Shown here: in pieces, positions 8,913 to 18,802 of the stretch
Layout: every line of letters starts with the position of its first letter
How positions within the stretch are numbered: the first letter of the stretch is position 1
Assembly: GCA_021820465.1 (NCBI GenBank)
Contig: JAKADP010000008.1
Location: 1 to 52,368 of the forward strand
Direction: 5' to 3'
Source: Bacillota bacterium
GTDB taxonomy: Bacteria > Bacillota > Sulfobacillia > Sulfobacillales > JAIMBI01
Length of the DNA stretch: 52,368 nt
The notes under the pieces: model-generated
Database searches by the model: none
Told to the model about the DNA's origin: nothing
What the model saw: only the letters and a program-made list of their open reading frames with translations
Translations under genes and position numbers: made by a program

Positions 8913-9636
8913 GCGTCAAGGACCGCGTGGGTAACCGCCTCGGTGCCATAGAGCCGCGGCGACTGATGAAGGGCGATGGGATGGTCTTTGCTCCCGAGGG
9001 ACTCGTCTGGGGCCTCGCCATCACGGACGCGCCTCAGATCGGCCACGACCCCGTGCGCCGACTGGTATCGGGCCGCGGGGTCCTTCTTTAGGAGCCTCAG
9101 GATGATCCGCGACATGCGGGGAGGCACGGCGGCGATGTCCGCGGGCGGGACCGGCCGCCGCTCCAGGTGGGCGTGCACCAGCTCCAGGACGCTGGCCCCC
9201 GAAAACGGCGGCTCGCCCGTCATTAAGTGGTAGAGCGTGACCCCCAGCGCATGCAGATCGGCCCGGGAGTCGCTCGGACGATTCAGCCGCCCGCTCAGCT
9301 CGGGGGCCAGATACGCAGCCGCTCTGACACTGCCCACGGGGGAGCCCTGCACCACAATCTCCTGGGGCGTGCGCCGGGCCGCTTGAAAGTCAATGAGCCA
9401 GGCCTCCCGGCCGTCGGGCGACACCAGCACATGCTCAGGTCGCAGGGCCCGATGCATGACGCCCCGGGCGTGAACGCTCTCCAACGCCTCCGCGAGGTGA
9501 ACCGCCACCGCCCGCCGTCGTCAAAAATCAGCCACGGAATACGCAGGACCTCTTCGAGGCCAAAAAACGGCACCACGTGGGGGGCGCCGTTCAGGCGCTG
9601 CAAGAGGACGGCCTCCTGCCGGTAGCGCTCCCGCAC
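7446..9636 (-). pseudogene. Decayed Ser/Thr kinase - ATPase - GAF - histidine kinase gene
   Basis: Three consecutive frames together spell one truncated protein of the class that joins a protein-kinase domain, a large ATPase, a GAF domain and a histidine kinase. Frame 1 (about 9636-9515) gives RERYRQEAVLLQRL and IPWLIFDDGG. Frame 2 (about 9515-8895) gives HLAEALESVHARGVMHRALR, LIDFQAARR and HALGVTLYHLMTGEPPFSG. Frame 3 (about 8895-7446) is the entry above. A single-base shift near 9515 and another near 8895 break it. In addition the kinase glycine loop is missing at the N-terminus and most of the ATPase is deleted. The kinase loop reads HRALRPEHV instead of HRDLKPxN. Sequencing errors could explain the shifts but not the deletions. 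Confidence 0.75.
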
Positions 9637-9706
9637 CGCCGGGGGCGGGCTGTCGGTGGCGGGCCGCTTCCCTCCCCCACTGACCCCGGCCGGCCATCAC
9701 CCGCTG

Positions 9707-11987
<2,281 letters not shown>

Positions 11988-12049
11988 GACGGTCGACTCC
12001 CCGGCTCACAATTTCGTGCGGACTTCTTCCTGGATTCATCCTGGCTGCC

Positions 12050-12433
12050 TCAGTGTGGGTCATCCGGCGGTGGCTCATGCAGCCGCTTCGACAGAGCCGC
12101 AAGGCGCGCGGCGGCCTCCTGGCGCGCGGCGCTCGGGTTGGCCGGGGCGCCCGGGCGGACCACCGTGCGAATGCGCAACACCTCACCCCCGGTGAGGTGC
12201 CGGTTAACCGACGCACGCAGCTCTTCCTCGAGGTAGCGCAGCTCCTGCGTCCACACGGGACTCGGCACGGCCACCGTAAGCACCCCATCCAGCCACCCGA
12301 TGGGGCGCGTCACCCGCGCAATCTGCGGCCCGACGGCCTCGGGCCACACCCGCTCCACCTCTAAGAGCAACTCGGCCCGATGCCACCGGTAGCGGTCGGC
12401 CAGCTCGGTCAAAATGTCGTGCAGGGTTTTCAT
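12050..12433 (-). CDS. DUF721/DciA-like protein
   Basis: 127 residues. MKTLHDILTELADRYRWHRA, then VERVWPEAVGPQIARVTRPI and DGVLTVAVPSPVWTQELRYL form the DUF721 signature. In other bacteria the family (DciA) loads or assists the replicative helicase DnaB; whether the Firmicutes members do so is not settled. The ATG overlaps the recF stop as ATGA, so the two are translationally coupled. Its place directly after recF is the usual one in high-GC Gram-positives. The C-terminal 30 residues are low-complexity and probably disordered. Confidence 0.85.
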   Translation of the reverse strand: MKTLHDILTELADRYRWHRAELLLEVERVWPEAVGPQIARVTRPIGWLDGVLTVAVPSPVWTQELRYLEEELRASVNRHLTGGEVLRIRTVVRPGAPANPSAARQEAAARLAALSKRLHEPPPDDPH

Positions 12434-13524
12434 GGAAGGCGGCCCAGCGCGCTGACGCGCCCATCCGCCACGCGATACCGCCAGGCGGCGGCCGGCCACA
12501 CCCCCGGCGCGCTCTCAGCGCGTGCGCCGGCCACATCCGTCACATCCGTCACATCCGTCACAATGGTTTGCTGCCCGGCGGCGGCCACCACGTCCAGCAG
12601 AGCCTGGCGGCGCGGGGCGTCCAGCTCGGACAGCACGTCATCCAGCACCAGCAGCGGGCGCACGCCCAGCTCGCGCTCCAATAGGCGACGGCACGCCAGA
12701 TGGAGCGCGAGCACCAGGGTCCGCTGCTGCCCCTGCGACAGCATCCGCCCTTCGACGCCGGCCACCATGAGCCGGACGTCGTCGCGATGGGGGCCCACGC
12801 TCGTGGCGCCCCGGCGCCGGTCCTGGGGCCGGGTGCGCTCCAGCAGGGATTCCAGGCTCCCGCGATCCAGAATGTTCTCGCTGCCCCCCGCCACGAGCGC
12901 CAGCGCGGGCCCCTCGTGGGGCGCCAGCGTTTCATACACGGACTCCACCAGGGGGCCCAGCTCCCGCAGCAGCCATGCCCTCTGCTGCCAGCAATACGCC
13001 CCCGACTCCGCCAGCAGCGGCTCAAAGCCTTCCAGCACGGCATCTGGCTGGTCCTCTTTGATGGCGCGGTTGCGCTGGGATACGGCGCGCTGATACCGCG
13101 ACCACTCGCGGCGATACCGGGAAAACAGCTGCACCAGCATGCGGTCGAAAAACTCCCGGCGCCCGTCGGGCGATCCCTTCACCACCGCCAGGTCGTCTGG
13201 AGAAAACGTCACCACCGGCATCACGGGACCGGCCACCCGGCGCCGGGGGGGATGGAGCCACACCGATCGGGTCGCTGTCTGCTCCGTGCCCCCCTCCCCC
13301 GTCAGCGTGGCGCTCAAGTGGTATCCGTCGGCGCCAAAGCGCGTAAGCTCGCGCTCGCTCTTGGCCCGCAGCGCGTGGCGTGACACGGCCAGCGTGGCGG
13401 CCTCCAGCACGTTCGTCTTGCCCTGGCCATTTCGACCCACCAGCACCGTGAGCGCCGGCGACCAATCGATTTCTGCCGCCTCGATGTTCCGAAAGTTGCG
13501 CAGGGCCAGCCGAGCGAGCTGCAT
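12430..13524 (-). CDS. recF: DNA replication and repair protein RecF
   Basis: 364 residues, normal for RecF, an SMC-like ATPase that helps load RecA at gaps. Seen: LRNFRNIEAAEIDWSP, Walker A GRNGQGKTNVLEA, the signature MLSQGQQRTLVLALHLA and Walker B RPLLVLDDVLSELDAPRR. The ATG follows the dnaN stop without a gap and the stop overlaps the next gene as ATGA. Close to the C-terminus three copies of a 9-base repeat encode Thr-Asp-Val repeats just after the conserved QQTIVTDV strand, an odd expansion listed separately. Confidence 0.97.
   Translation of the reverse strand: MQLARLALRNFRNIEAAEIDWSPALTVLVGRNGQGKTNVLEAATLAVSRHALRAKSERELTRFGADGYHLSATLTGEGGTEQTATRSVWLHPPRRRVAGPVMPVVTFSPDDLAVVKGSPDGRREFFDRMLVQLFSRYRREWSRYQRAVSQRNRAIKEDQPDAVLEGFEPLLAESGAYCWQQRAWLLRELGPLVESVYETLAPHEGPALALVAGGSENILDRGSLESLLERTRPQDRRRGATSVGPHRDDVRLMVAGVEGRMLSQGQQRTLVLALHLACRRLLERELGVRPLLVLDDVLSELDAPRRQALLDVVAAAGQQTIVTDVTDVTDVAGARAESAPGVWPAAAWRYRVADGRVSALGRLP
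12532..12558. repeat. Three in-frame copies of a 9-base repeat in recF
   Basis: CACATCCGT is repeated three times without change. On the coding strand it adds Thr-Asp-Val units to RecF near its C-terminus. Because the unit is nine bases, changes in copy number would keep the frame. Confidence 0.92.
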
Positions 13525-14655
13525 TTAAACCATTTGTCGAAGGGGCAGCACAATATGAAAGTAATTTGTGCCGTCCACTTCCGCCAGCCGGGCGGGCATC
13601 TCCGGACCTGACAAGTCGAGTGCCATCACCTCGGTCTCCAGCGACTTGATGCCATCCAGCAGCATGTTGGGGCTGAACGACAGCTCCATCGGCTGGCCCT
13701 CCCCATCCACCTCGAGGGTTTCGTACGCCTGCCCTACGTCCACCGCCTCCGACTGGATTTCCAGCGTCCCTCCGCTGTACGTGCAGCGAATCGAGCCGGC
13801 GCGATCCCGATGGGCAATCAGGTTGACCCGCTCGACGGCGCCGCGCATCTGGTCAGTGTTGACGCGGATGCGGGTCAGGTACTGTTCAGGGAGCACCCGC
13901 TGGTAGTCGGGGAAGCGGCCTTCCAGGAGGAGGGTGACAAGCGTGCCGCCCGCCGTGGCAATTTCCAGCTGATTGCCGGCCCGCTTGACGTGGGCCGCCT
14001 CCGACCCGGAGAGGCGGGCGGCTTCGGCCAAAGCGCGCTGCGACAGCACGAAGTCCAACGCCGGCCCTCGGTAGTCGGGCAGCGCCACCCACGCGTGCGA
14101 CAGGCGCGTGCCGTCCGTCCCCACCATGACCAGCTTGCCATCGGCCACGTGAACGCTGGTGCCCTTTAGGATGGGGCGGCTCTCGTCGTGCGCGGTGGCA
14201 AACACCGTCTGGCGGGCCAGCCGGGCCAGCGCCCCGGGCGGCAAGTCAAACAGGGCGGGTTCTTCCTCGGGTCGCGGGAACTGAGGCATTTCCTGCACGG
14301 CGAATCCCTGGAGCGTCGTGCGATTCCGGCCGTAGGCGACCGTGGCGCGGTGCGCCGCGCTGTCGGCCTCCACCCGCACCTCGGCGGTGGGAACCCGAAG
14401 CACAAGGTCCGTGAGCGGGCCGGCGGGCAAAATGAGCGCCCCAGGTTCCACCCCGCTGGCCAACACCTCCACGGTGATTTCCGATGTCAGGTCGGTGGCG
14501 GCGAGGCGAATGATCCCATGTCCATCGGCGCCGCCCTGGGACAGCACCTCGATGCGAACACCGGCCAGCGCCGGCAGCGTGTTTTGGGGGCTCACAATCC
14601 GCGTTACCTGCTGGAGGGCTCGGGCCAATTGGGCCTGGTCCGCTACAAAACGCAC
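13525..14655 (-). CDS. dnaN: DNA polymerase III sliding clamp (beta subunit)
   Basis: 376 residues, the standard clamp length with three repeated domains. It encircles DNA and tethers polymerase and many partners. Typical blocks are present: MRFVADQAQLARALQQVTRI at the start, PILKGTSVHVADGKLVMVGTDGTRLSHA in the middle, GRFPDYQRVLP, and the end HIVLPLRQMV (family HLILPMR). The gene follows dnaA after a 300-base gap full of DnaA-box-like elements. Its stop abuts the recF start codon. Confidence 0.98.
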   Translation of the reverse strand: MRFVADQAQLARALQQVTRIVSPQNTLPALAGVRIEVLSQGGADGHGIIRLAATDLTSEITVEVLASGVEPGALILPAGPLTDLVLRVPTAEVRVEADSAAHRATVAYGRNRTTLQGFAVQEMPQFPRPEEEPALFDLPPGALARLARQTVFATAHDESRPILKGTSVHVADGKLVMVGTDGTRLSHAWVALPDYRGPALDFVLSQRALAEAARLSGSEAAHVKRAGNQLEIATAGGTLVTLLLEGRFPDYQRVLPEQYLTRIRVNTDQMRGAVERVNLIAHRDRAGSIRCTYSGGTLEIQSEAVDVGQAYETLEVDGEGQPMELSFSPNMLLDGIKSLETEVMALDLSGPEMPARLAEVDGTNYFHIVLPLRQMV

Positions 14656-14705
14656 GCTGTCACTCCTCTGGGTTTTCGAGCCCTTGGGGGCTCGTGTGTC
14701 GTCTC

Positions 14706-14942
14706 TTATCCGTTGATAGAGATCTTAGACTCGTCGTCGTCGTAGAGCCTGTGGATACGGGGACAAGTGGCGGAGACGCTGGCCACATGGGGGTTGGAGC
14801 CTCGGACAACTGGTGGATGGCTATCCTCCGCGGCCCCCGCCCTCGGGGACAACTTGGCTCCATCGCCCCCGACGGGGGACAACTCCCCGGTTGTCCCCAC
14901 GTTGATCGTGGCTTGTCCCCTGCTCATCCCAAGCTTGTCCCC
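14706..14942. promoter_or_regulatory. Origin-like cluster of DnaA-box-like elements between dnaA and dnaN
   Basis: Six copies of TTGTCCCC, three in each orientation, lie at 14759-14766(-), 14845-14852(-), 14875-14882(-), 14891-14898(+), 14913-14920(+) and 14935-14942(+). One further GGACAA core is at 14804-14809. A near-consensus box GTATCCACA is at 14758-14750 (minus) and a TTATCCGT at 14706-14713. The consensus DnaA box is TTATCCACA; high-GC bacteria often use TTGTCC-type variants. Position between dnaA and dnaN matches the unwinding half of the Bacillus origin. On the minus strand, GTATCCACA is followed by a short GC stretch and then repeated GAC triplets, the order box - GC - triplets described for origin unwinding elements. 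Confidence 0.7.
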
Positions 14943-14956
14943 CTCGAACACTGAGG

Positions 14957-16315
14957 CTAGCGACTTTTAACCCGCCGCTCGATTTCTTCCAGAACCTGAA
15001 CTAAATGGGGGTCGCGGGCCTGGTCCTGCGAGATTTTGTCGAACGCATGCATGACGGTCGTGTGATCCCGCCCGCCAAACTCCTCGCCGATTTTTGGCAA
15101 GCTGGCATCCGTCAGCTGCCGTGCCAGGTACATGGCCACCTGGCGGGGAAACGCAATCGCGCGGGTGCGGCGCCGGGCCTTGAAGTCGTCCAGCTTGAGG
15201 TCGTAATGCCGGGCCACCTCCTCCTGGATGGCACGAATGGTGACGGGTCGGGGGTGGTTGAGGGCCACCACGTTTTTCAGCGCTTCGTACGCCAGCTCCA
15301 GTGTCAGCGGCGAGCGCTTGACCGAGGCGTAGGCAATGACCCGAATGAGCGCCCCCTCCAGCTCGCGGATGTTGGTATCAACCCGCGAGGCGATGAACTG
15401 CAGGATGTCCGAGGTGGCGGTGAGTCCATCGAGCTGAGCCTTCTTGGCCAAAATCGCCACCCGGGTCTCCATGTCGGGCATCTGAATGTCCGACAGCATC
15501 CCCCACTCAAAGCGAGAGCGCAGGCGGTCCTCCAGCGTCGGAATGTCCTTGGGCGGGCGATCAGACGAGATGACGATTTGCTTGCGGGAGCCGTGCAGGG
15601 CCTCGAACGTATGAAAAAATTCCTCTTGGGTGCGCTCCTTGCCGGCCACAAACTGGATGTCATCGATTAGCAGCACATCCACGTCCCGATAGCGCTCGCG
15701 GAAGTGCACCATGCGGTTGTCTTGGAGGGATGCCACCATTTCGTTCGTGAAGGTTTCGGCCGACACGTACAGCACGCGCAGGTTGGCATTGGCGGCCAGC
15801 ACGCGGTGGCCAATGGCATGCATCAGGTGCGTCTTGCCCAGCCCCACCCCGCCATAAATGAACAGCGGGTTGTATGCGCGGCCGGGCATGTCGGCCACCG
15901 CCACGCAGGTGGCCTGCGCAAACTGATTGGAGTTGCCGATGACGAAGGAATCAAACGTGTACTTGGGGTTGAGCCGCCGGGCATAGTCGCTGACGCGCGG
16001 CGCTGGCACGGGGGCGTCCCCCGCCACGGGAGCTTTTGGGGGCGGATTGCCGCCGGCCAGTCCGTCCGGCGGCGCAGTGAGGCGCAGCCCCACCGGGATG
16101 CCCGCCACGTCCTGCAGTGACGCGCGAATCACATTGCCGTAGCGGGATTCGACCCAATGACGGGTGAAGTCATTCGGAACCGTCAGCTCCAGCACCCCAT
16201 CCTCGAACGACAGCGGCTCCACCTCCTTGATCCAGGAGGCGAAGGTGGGGGCCTTGATTTCGCGTTGCAGGCGATCGGAAACCTCGGTCCACAGCGTGTC
16301 CAGTGCGACGGCCAT
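14957..16315 (-). CDS. dnaA: Chromosomal replication initiator protein DnaA
   Basis: 452 residues with all four domains. N-terminal domain I: LWTEVSDRLQREIKAPTFAS. A Pro/Ala-rich linker at about residues 85-115. The AAA+ domain: KYTFDSFVIGNSNQFAQA, Walker A GGVGLGKTHLMHAIG, Walker B VLLIDDIQFVAGKERTQEEF and the Arg-finger block RLRSRFEWGM. DNA-binding domain IV: FKARRRTRAIAFPRQVAMYL and the signature GGRDHTTVMHAFDKI. The ATG at 16315 gives the family start. Box-like elements lie both upstream (16336-16379) and downstream (14706-14942), so DnaA can be expected to act at both and to control its own gene. Confidence 0.98.
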   Translation of the reverse strand: MAVALDTLWTEVSDRLQREIKAPTFASWIKEVEPLSFEDGVLELTVPNDFTRHWVESRYGNVIRASLQDVAGIPVGLRLTAPPDGLAGGNPPPKAPVAGDAPVPAPRVSDYARRLNPKYTFDSFVIGNSNQFAQATCVAVADMPGRAYNPLFIYGGVGLGKTHLMHAIGHRVLAANANLRVLYVSAETFTNEMVASLQDNRMVHFRERYRDVDVLLIDDIQFVAGKERTQEEFFHTFEALHGSRKQIVISSDRPPKDIPTLEDRLRSRFEWGMLSDIQMPDMETRVAILAKKAQLDGLTATSDILQFIASRVDTNIRELEGALIRVIAYASVKRSPLTLELAYEALKNVVALNHPRPVTIRAIQEEVARHYDLKLDDFKARRRTRAIAFPRQVAMYLARQLTDASLPKIGEEFGGRDHTTVMHAFDKISQDQARDPHLVQVLEEIERRVKSR

Positions 16316-16335
16316 CTACAAGAGCCCCCCCGGGG

Positions 16336-16379
16336 TAATTCACAAAGAGCCCACCGCGTTATCCACAAGCTTATGCACA
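16336..16379. promoter_or_regulatory. DnaA boxes upstream of dnaA
   Basis: A perfect TTATCCACA at 16359-16367 is followed closely by TTATGCACA (16371-16379, one mismatch) and preceded by TAATTCACA (16336-16344, two mismatches), all in the same orientation in the dnaA leader. This is the counterpart of the box cluster upstream of dnaA in Bacillus. A 7-base-stem hairpin follows further upstream at 16413-16432. Confidence 0.8.
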
Positions 16380-16538
16380 AAATGTTGATATCTGCCCGGA
16401 AAACACGGACCCTCCTCGCCACGTCGCGAGGACGCCCGAGAAGGTAGGGTCATGATAGCAGATCACTTGGGGGCTCGAAATGCTGTGCGCGCGATTTGCC
16501 GAACGACTTTTTTGCGCGCGACAGCGTGCCCGCGTGGG

Positions 16539-16566
16539 CCGGCCGACCCCCTAGGGGGCCGGCCGG
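16539..16566 (-). terminator. Strong GC hairpin over the end of the semialdehyde dehydrogenase gene
   Basis: Arms 16539-16552 and 16553-16566 are complementary over 14 bases with one mismatch, and the centre CTAG contains the stop codon of the minus-strand gene. No run of T follows on either strand, so it would be an atypical terminator or an mRNA 3'-end stabiliser. It separates the accessory region from the dnaA leader. Confidence 0.45.
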
Positions 16567-18032
16567 ATCGCGATGGTGCGCACGTCTGTGTAAAATTCGC
16601 GGGCGGCCTGGCCCTGTTCGCGGGAGTGGGAGCTCGAGGCCTTGGTGCCGCCAAACGGCGCGTCGTATTCGACACCGGCCGTCTCTTCGTTGACCCGCAC
16701 CAAGCCGGCGTCGAGCCGGTCCACGACCCAAAGCGCTGCGCCCAAGTCGCGGGTGAAGACTGACGCCGACAGGCCATAGCGCACCCCGTTGGCAATTGCT
16801 ACGGCCTCGTCCAGATGGGACGCGTCCAGGACCGCGATGGCTGGCCCAAAGATTTCTTCCTGCGCAATGAGCGCGGAGGGGCTGACGCGGTCGAACAGCG
16901 TCGGCTGGACGTACCAGCCATCCGCCAGCTCCCCGCCGCCCCGCTGCCCGCCGCGCACCAGGCGTGCGCCGCCGGGCACTCCGGTGGCCAGCAGGTCCAG
17001 CGCATGCGCCATCTGTCGCTCGGACGCCAAGGGCCCCACGTACGTGCCCGCATCCAGGGGATCGCCGACGGCGAGGGCGGCCAGGCGCGCATCCAGCGCC
17101 TCCACGAGGCGGTCGCGGATGCCCGGCAGGGCAATGACCCGGCTGGTGGCGGTGCACTTTTGGCCCGCCGAGCGCATGGCGCCCGAGACGATGGCCTCCA
17201 CGGCCCCCGAAAGATCCGCGTCATCCAACACCAGGGCGGGGTTCTTGCCGCCCATCTCCAACTGGTACTTGGCGCCATGGGCCAGCGCCGCGGCCGCCAC
17301 GGCTTGACCGGCGCCGGTCGAGCCGGTGAAGCTCACAGCCGCCACCCCCGGATGCGCCGAGAGGGCCGCCCCCACCACCGGGCCGGCGCCCAGGACGAGG
17401 TTCAGGATTCCGGGCCCCAGGACAGCGCCCAGGCGCTGCGCCAGCCGATAGGCGGTGAGCGATGCTATCTCGGCGGGCTTCCATACGACCGTGTTGCCAT
17501 AAATCAGGGCGGGGGCCATCTTCCACACGGGAATGGCGGCCGGAAAGTTCCACGGCGTGATGAGGCCCACCACCCCCACCGGCACGCGGCGGGTGTACTG
17601 CAGGGTGTCGGCGCGCGCCGCCGGGATGACCTCGCCCACCGCCCGGGCACCCTCCCCCGCGTAGTACCGCAGGATGGCCACGGCGCGGGCCACTTCTCCG
17701 CGCATCTCCCCCACCGGCTTGCCCATCTCCCACGCGGCGAGCCGGCTAAGCCCGTCGGCGTCGGCCGCGACGGCGTCGGCCGCGCGGTACAGCAGCTCTC
17801 CGCGCGCCATCGGGCCCATCTGGCGCCAGCCCGATCCCGCCGCCGCGGCGGCCGCCACCGCGTGGTCCACGTCTTCCGCAGTGCCCCAAGCGACCAGGCC
17901 CACCCGCTCGTGGTGATTGCGGGGGCTCAGGACCGCCGTGCTGGGGTTGCCGTGCTCTTCGCCCCCGATAATGTGGCGGGCGCTCGATTCTTCGTCCAAG
18001 GGCATGGCTCGGGTCGTCTGTGTGGTTGTCAT
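16551..18032 (-). CDS. Aldehyde dehydrogenase, probably 2-oxoglutarate semialdehyde dehydrogenase
   Basis: 493 residues, full length for the NAD(P)-dependent aldehyde dehydrogenase superfamily. Seen: PWNFPAAIPVWKMAPALIYG, the cofactor motif VSFTGSTGAGQAV, the general-base glutamate in QLEMGGKNPALVL, the nucleophilic cysteine in SAGQKCTATSR and EEIFGPAIAVL. The family has many substrates; the specificity is inferred from context. The adjacent divergent operon encodes the earlier hydroxyproline steps, which end in 2-oxoglutarate semialdehyde, and this enzyme would oxidise that to 2-oxoglutarate. It has its own TATACT promoter element with an inverted repeat at the expected transcription start. 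Its end lies within a strong hairpin. Confidence 0.85.
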   Translation of the reverse strand: MTTTQTTRAMPLDEESSARHIIGGEEHGNPSTAVLSPRNHHERVGLVAWGTAEDVDHAVAAAAAAGSGWRQMGPMARGELLYRAADAVAADADGLSRLAAWEMGKPVGEMRGEVARAVAILRYYAGEGARAVGEVIPAARADTLQYTRRVPVGVVGLITPWNFPAAIPVWKMAPALIYGNTVVWKPAEIASLTAYRLAQRLGAVLGPGILNLVLGAGPVVGAALSAHPGVAAVSFTGSTGAGQAVAAAALAHGAKYQLEMGGKNPALVLDDADLSGAVEAIVSGAMRSAGQKCTATSRVIALPGIRDRLVEALDARLAALAVGDPLDAGTYVGPLASERQMAHALDLLATGVPGGARLVRGGQRGGGELADGWYVQPTLFDRVSPSALIAQEEIFGPAIAVLDASHLDEAVAIANGVRYGLSASVFTRDLGAALWVVDRLDAGLVRVNEETAGVEYDAPFGGTKASSSHSREQGQAAREFYTDVRTIAIRPAP

Positions 18033-18096
18033 CTCATCCTCGCCCTCCCAGTCTTCGGGCTGTGTCGCCCGCGGCCCCGCGGTGCCTCCACGCGCC

Positions 18097-18129
18097 CTCC
18101 CTAAAGGCCAGACCTTTAGGGAGAGTATA
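18097..18129 (-). promoter_or_regulatory. Promoter and operator-like inverted repeat of the dehydrogenase gene
   Basis: An 11-base perfect inverted repeat with a 5-base spacer (CTCCCTAAAGG at 18097-18107 and CCTTTAGGGAG at 18113-18123) lies 65 bases before the dehydrogenase start. A TATACT -10 on the minus strand is at 18129-18124, directly upstream, so the repeat covers the likely transcription start. That is a repressor position; the nearby GntR-family protein or the CsoR-like protein are candidates. Confidence 0.6.
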
Positions 18130-18315
18130 GCAGTCCTCTATTCAGCCGGTGATCCGGCTGGCGCTTCTCTGGGTTGCAAGGCGTCGGGCCCCTGGCCGCC
18201 GCGAAGGGACTCCCCCCAGTCATTCCGGGGAGCGGGCCACCGTCGCGAGCAGCGGGCGGCCAGCGCCGCCGGCTTCCGCCGCCGCAGCCGCGAGCCCTAG
18301 ACTAGAGGATAAGGA

Positions 18316-18612
18316 TCAGCGGAGCAGCGCTTCCAGCGCGCGGCGGACATCCTCTTCCAAGGGCTGGCCGCCCGGGATGGTTCCCAGCACCTGCTCCGCC
18401 ACTGCGCAGGCGCTCACAATGCGGCTCACTTTCTTCACGGCGCCTTCGGCCGCCGCCAGCTGTGTCAGCACGTCGGCGCAGGGCTCGCTGCGGGCAACCA
18501 TGGCTTCAATGCCCTTGATCTGACCCGCTAGGAGCCGCAGGCGGCGGGTGACGTCGTCTTTGTCCCAATACCAGGCGCGCTCCGCCATCGTGCGCGCCGC
18601 TTCTTCTGCCAT
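18316..18612 (-). CDS. CsoR/RcnR-family (DUF156) regulator with an incomplete metal site
   Basis: 98 residues. DDVTRRLRLLAGQIKGIEAM and CADVLTQLAAAEGAVKKVSR are clear DUF156 features: an all-helical repressor that senses copper, nickel, formaldehyde or sulfur species. The ATG at 18612 has an AAGAGG ribosome site. The first ligand cysteine (EPCADVL) is present, but where copper-sensing CsoR has His-x3-Cys the sequence reads SACAVAEQ, so the His and second Cys are missing and one Cys is shifted. It is therefore unlikely to be a classical copper sensor. No copper or efflux gene is nearby. It lies between the two arms of the hydroxyproline cluster, which may be chance. Confidence 0.85.
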   Translation of the reverse strand: MAEEAARTMAERAWYWDKDDVTRRLRLLAGQIKGIEAMVARSEPCADVLTQLAAAEGAVKKVSRIVSACAVAEQVLGTIPGGQPLEEDVRRALEALLR

Positions 18613-18754
18613 AGGCTGCCTCTTTTCTCCCCCGGTGCGCTCGTCGACGACGCCGGCGGGCTTGATCCATGCCTTCGCACACCGCTTGCTACCCATCATA
18701 CGGGATCAGCGTGTTTAATGGTAAGGAGCCAGGGTTGGGATATCGGCGATTGGC

Positions 18755-18780
18755 CTAACCTTAGACCTATTTGTTATACT
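18755..18780 (+). promoter_or_regulatory. Promoter region of the hydroxyproline operon
   Basis: TATACT at 18775-18780 lies 22 bases before the GTG of the regulator gene. A small inverted repeat CTAA-CC-TTAG (18755-18764) lies 10 bases upstream of it. The same TATACT hexamer serves the divergent dehydrogenase gene, and both promoters have a CTAA/TTAG-containing inverted repeat close by, which suggests common control. Confidence 0.45.
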
Positions 18781-18802
18781 GGAAGAGCCCGGGGGGTGTG
18801 TC

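Noticed and set aside
12215-12235. A further parS-like site in the dciA-like gene
   Set aside because: The stretch CTTCCTCGAGGTAGC shares only the core and lacks the TGTT and AACA ends.
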